A DNA stretch of 46,441 nucleotides from IMG/VR virus record IMGVR_UViG_3300034101_002604, positions 1 through 46,441 of that record. The stretch is one strand, 5' to 3'. Source of the DNA: a virus. Made by a program: the position numbers and the translations under genes. This document shows positions 46,237-46,441 of the stretch, one piece after another. Under the pieces are notes generated by a model. It was not told where the DNA came from. It ran no database searches and was given only the letters and a program-made list of their open reading frames with translations. The stretch's first letter is position 1; every line of letters begins with the position of its first letter.

Positions 46237-46441
46237 TCTTCAGCCACTTCGGCTCCGGGATGTCCACTAGGCGCGTGTTGGGATCCACCTTGGCCTCCCA
46301 CCAGCCCTTGAGTTTCTCGCTGATGCCGGATGCCGAGATGACCTGGGGCTTGCTCACACACTTGGGCTTCCAATGCCCTGCCCAAGCATCCCAGTTGCAG
46401 AACACGGGGTTGTATCCCAGCCTTTGCGTTCCGACCAAGGA
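46223..46441 (-). CDS. Partial gene at right edge, 71+ aa
   Basis: The frame stays open to the window end, so the true start lies outside. A TTG at 46438 is only an in-frame candidate. The visible part includes NPVFCNWDAWAGHWKPKCVS and then SGISEKLKGWWEAKVDPNTR, basic and Trp-rich. The function cannot be assigned. It overlaps the 202-aa gene by 14 bases and belongs to the same operon. Confidence 0.6.
   Translation of the reverse strand, partial: SLVGTQRLGYNPVFCNWDAWAGHWKPKCVSKPQVISASGISEKLKGWWEAKVDPNTRLVDIPEPKWLKSVNV

Noticed and set aside
1-46441. CRISPR array, insertion sequence or rRNA
   Set aside because: No regularly spaced direct repeats, no transposase-like product and no rRNA signature were seen on either strand.

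Overview
The window is part of a GC-rich, tightly packed tailed-phage genome, apparently temperate. It has a large terminase, a P22-like portal, connector and nozzle proteins, a multidomain fibre and a run of large internal virion proteins. There is no tail tube, sheath or tape measure, so a short-tailed (podovirus-like) particle fits best. The host cannot be read directly. A weak inference is a bacterium whose envelope is attacked by proteases, because the accessory/lysis-like region carries several exported peptidases and no recognisable peptidoglycan hydrolase; Planctomycetes are one candidate.

Layout. (1) 35-8796, plus strand: a chain of about 30 very small genes joined by ATGA, GTGA or TGATG junctions. 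Most are unknown. Recognisable members are two compact cytosine-C5 methyltransferase-like proteins (3277-4751), zinc-ribbon mini-proteins, three neighbours sharing an AAAP-L motif (5149-5994), two tiny membrane proteins (7842-8029) and a small serine recombinase (8026-8796). (2) 8600-22789, minus strand, read right to left: a RecE-like exonuclease, an ERF annealing protein, SSB, an SF2 helicase, DNA-binding and nuclease-fold proteins, small membrane proteins, a secreted HExxH protein, HNH and SNase-like nucleases, a resolvase-like nuclease, a subtilase, a papain-like peptidase interrupted by an intein, Cys-rich and membrane proteins, and a sigma-70-like factor at the end. (3) 22790-23074: a divergent control region holding a hairpin whose loop matches the D-arm consensus of bacterial tRNAs, a candidate attachment site, followed by a tyrosine integrase on the plus strand. 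(4) 23924-46441, minus strand, read right to left: the packaging and virion operon from a partial gene at the window edge, through a possible small terminase, TerL and portal, to the 1206-aa internal protein that ends tail-to-tail with the integrase.

Working model. The recombination genes and integrase serve replication and lysogeny. The sigma-like factor at the end of the middle operon could switch on virion genes. Exported peptidases plus small membrane proteins would open the host envelope. The standout item is the 401-residue intein with a LAGLIDADG endonuclease, sitting directly before the catalytic cysteine of the papain-like peptidase, so that peptidase should be inactive until splicing. 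No major capsid protein could be recognised in the window.
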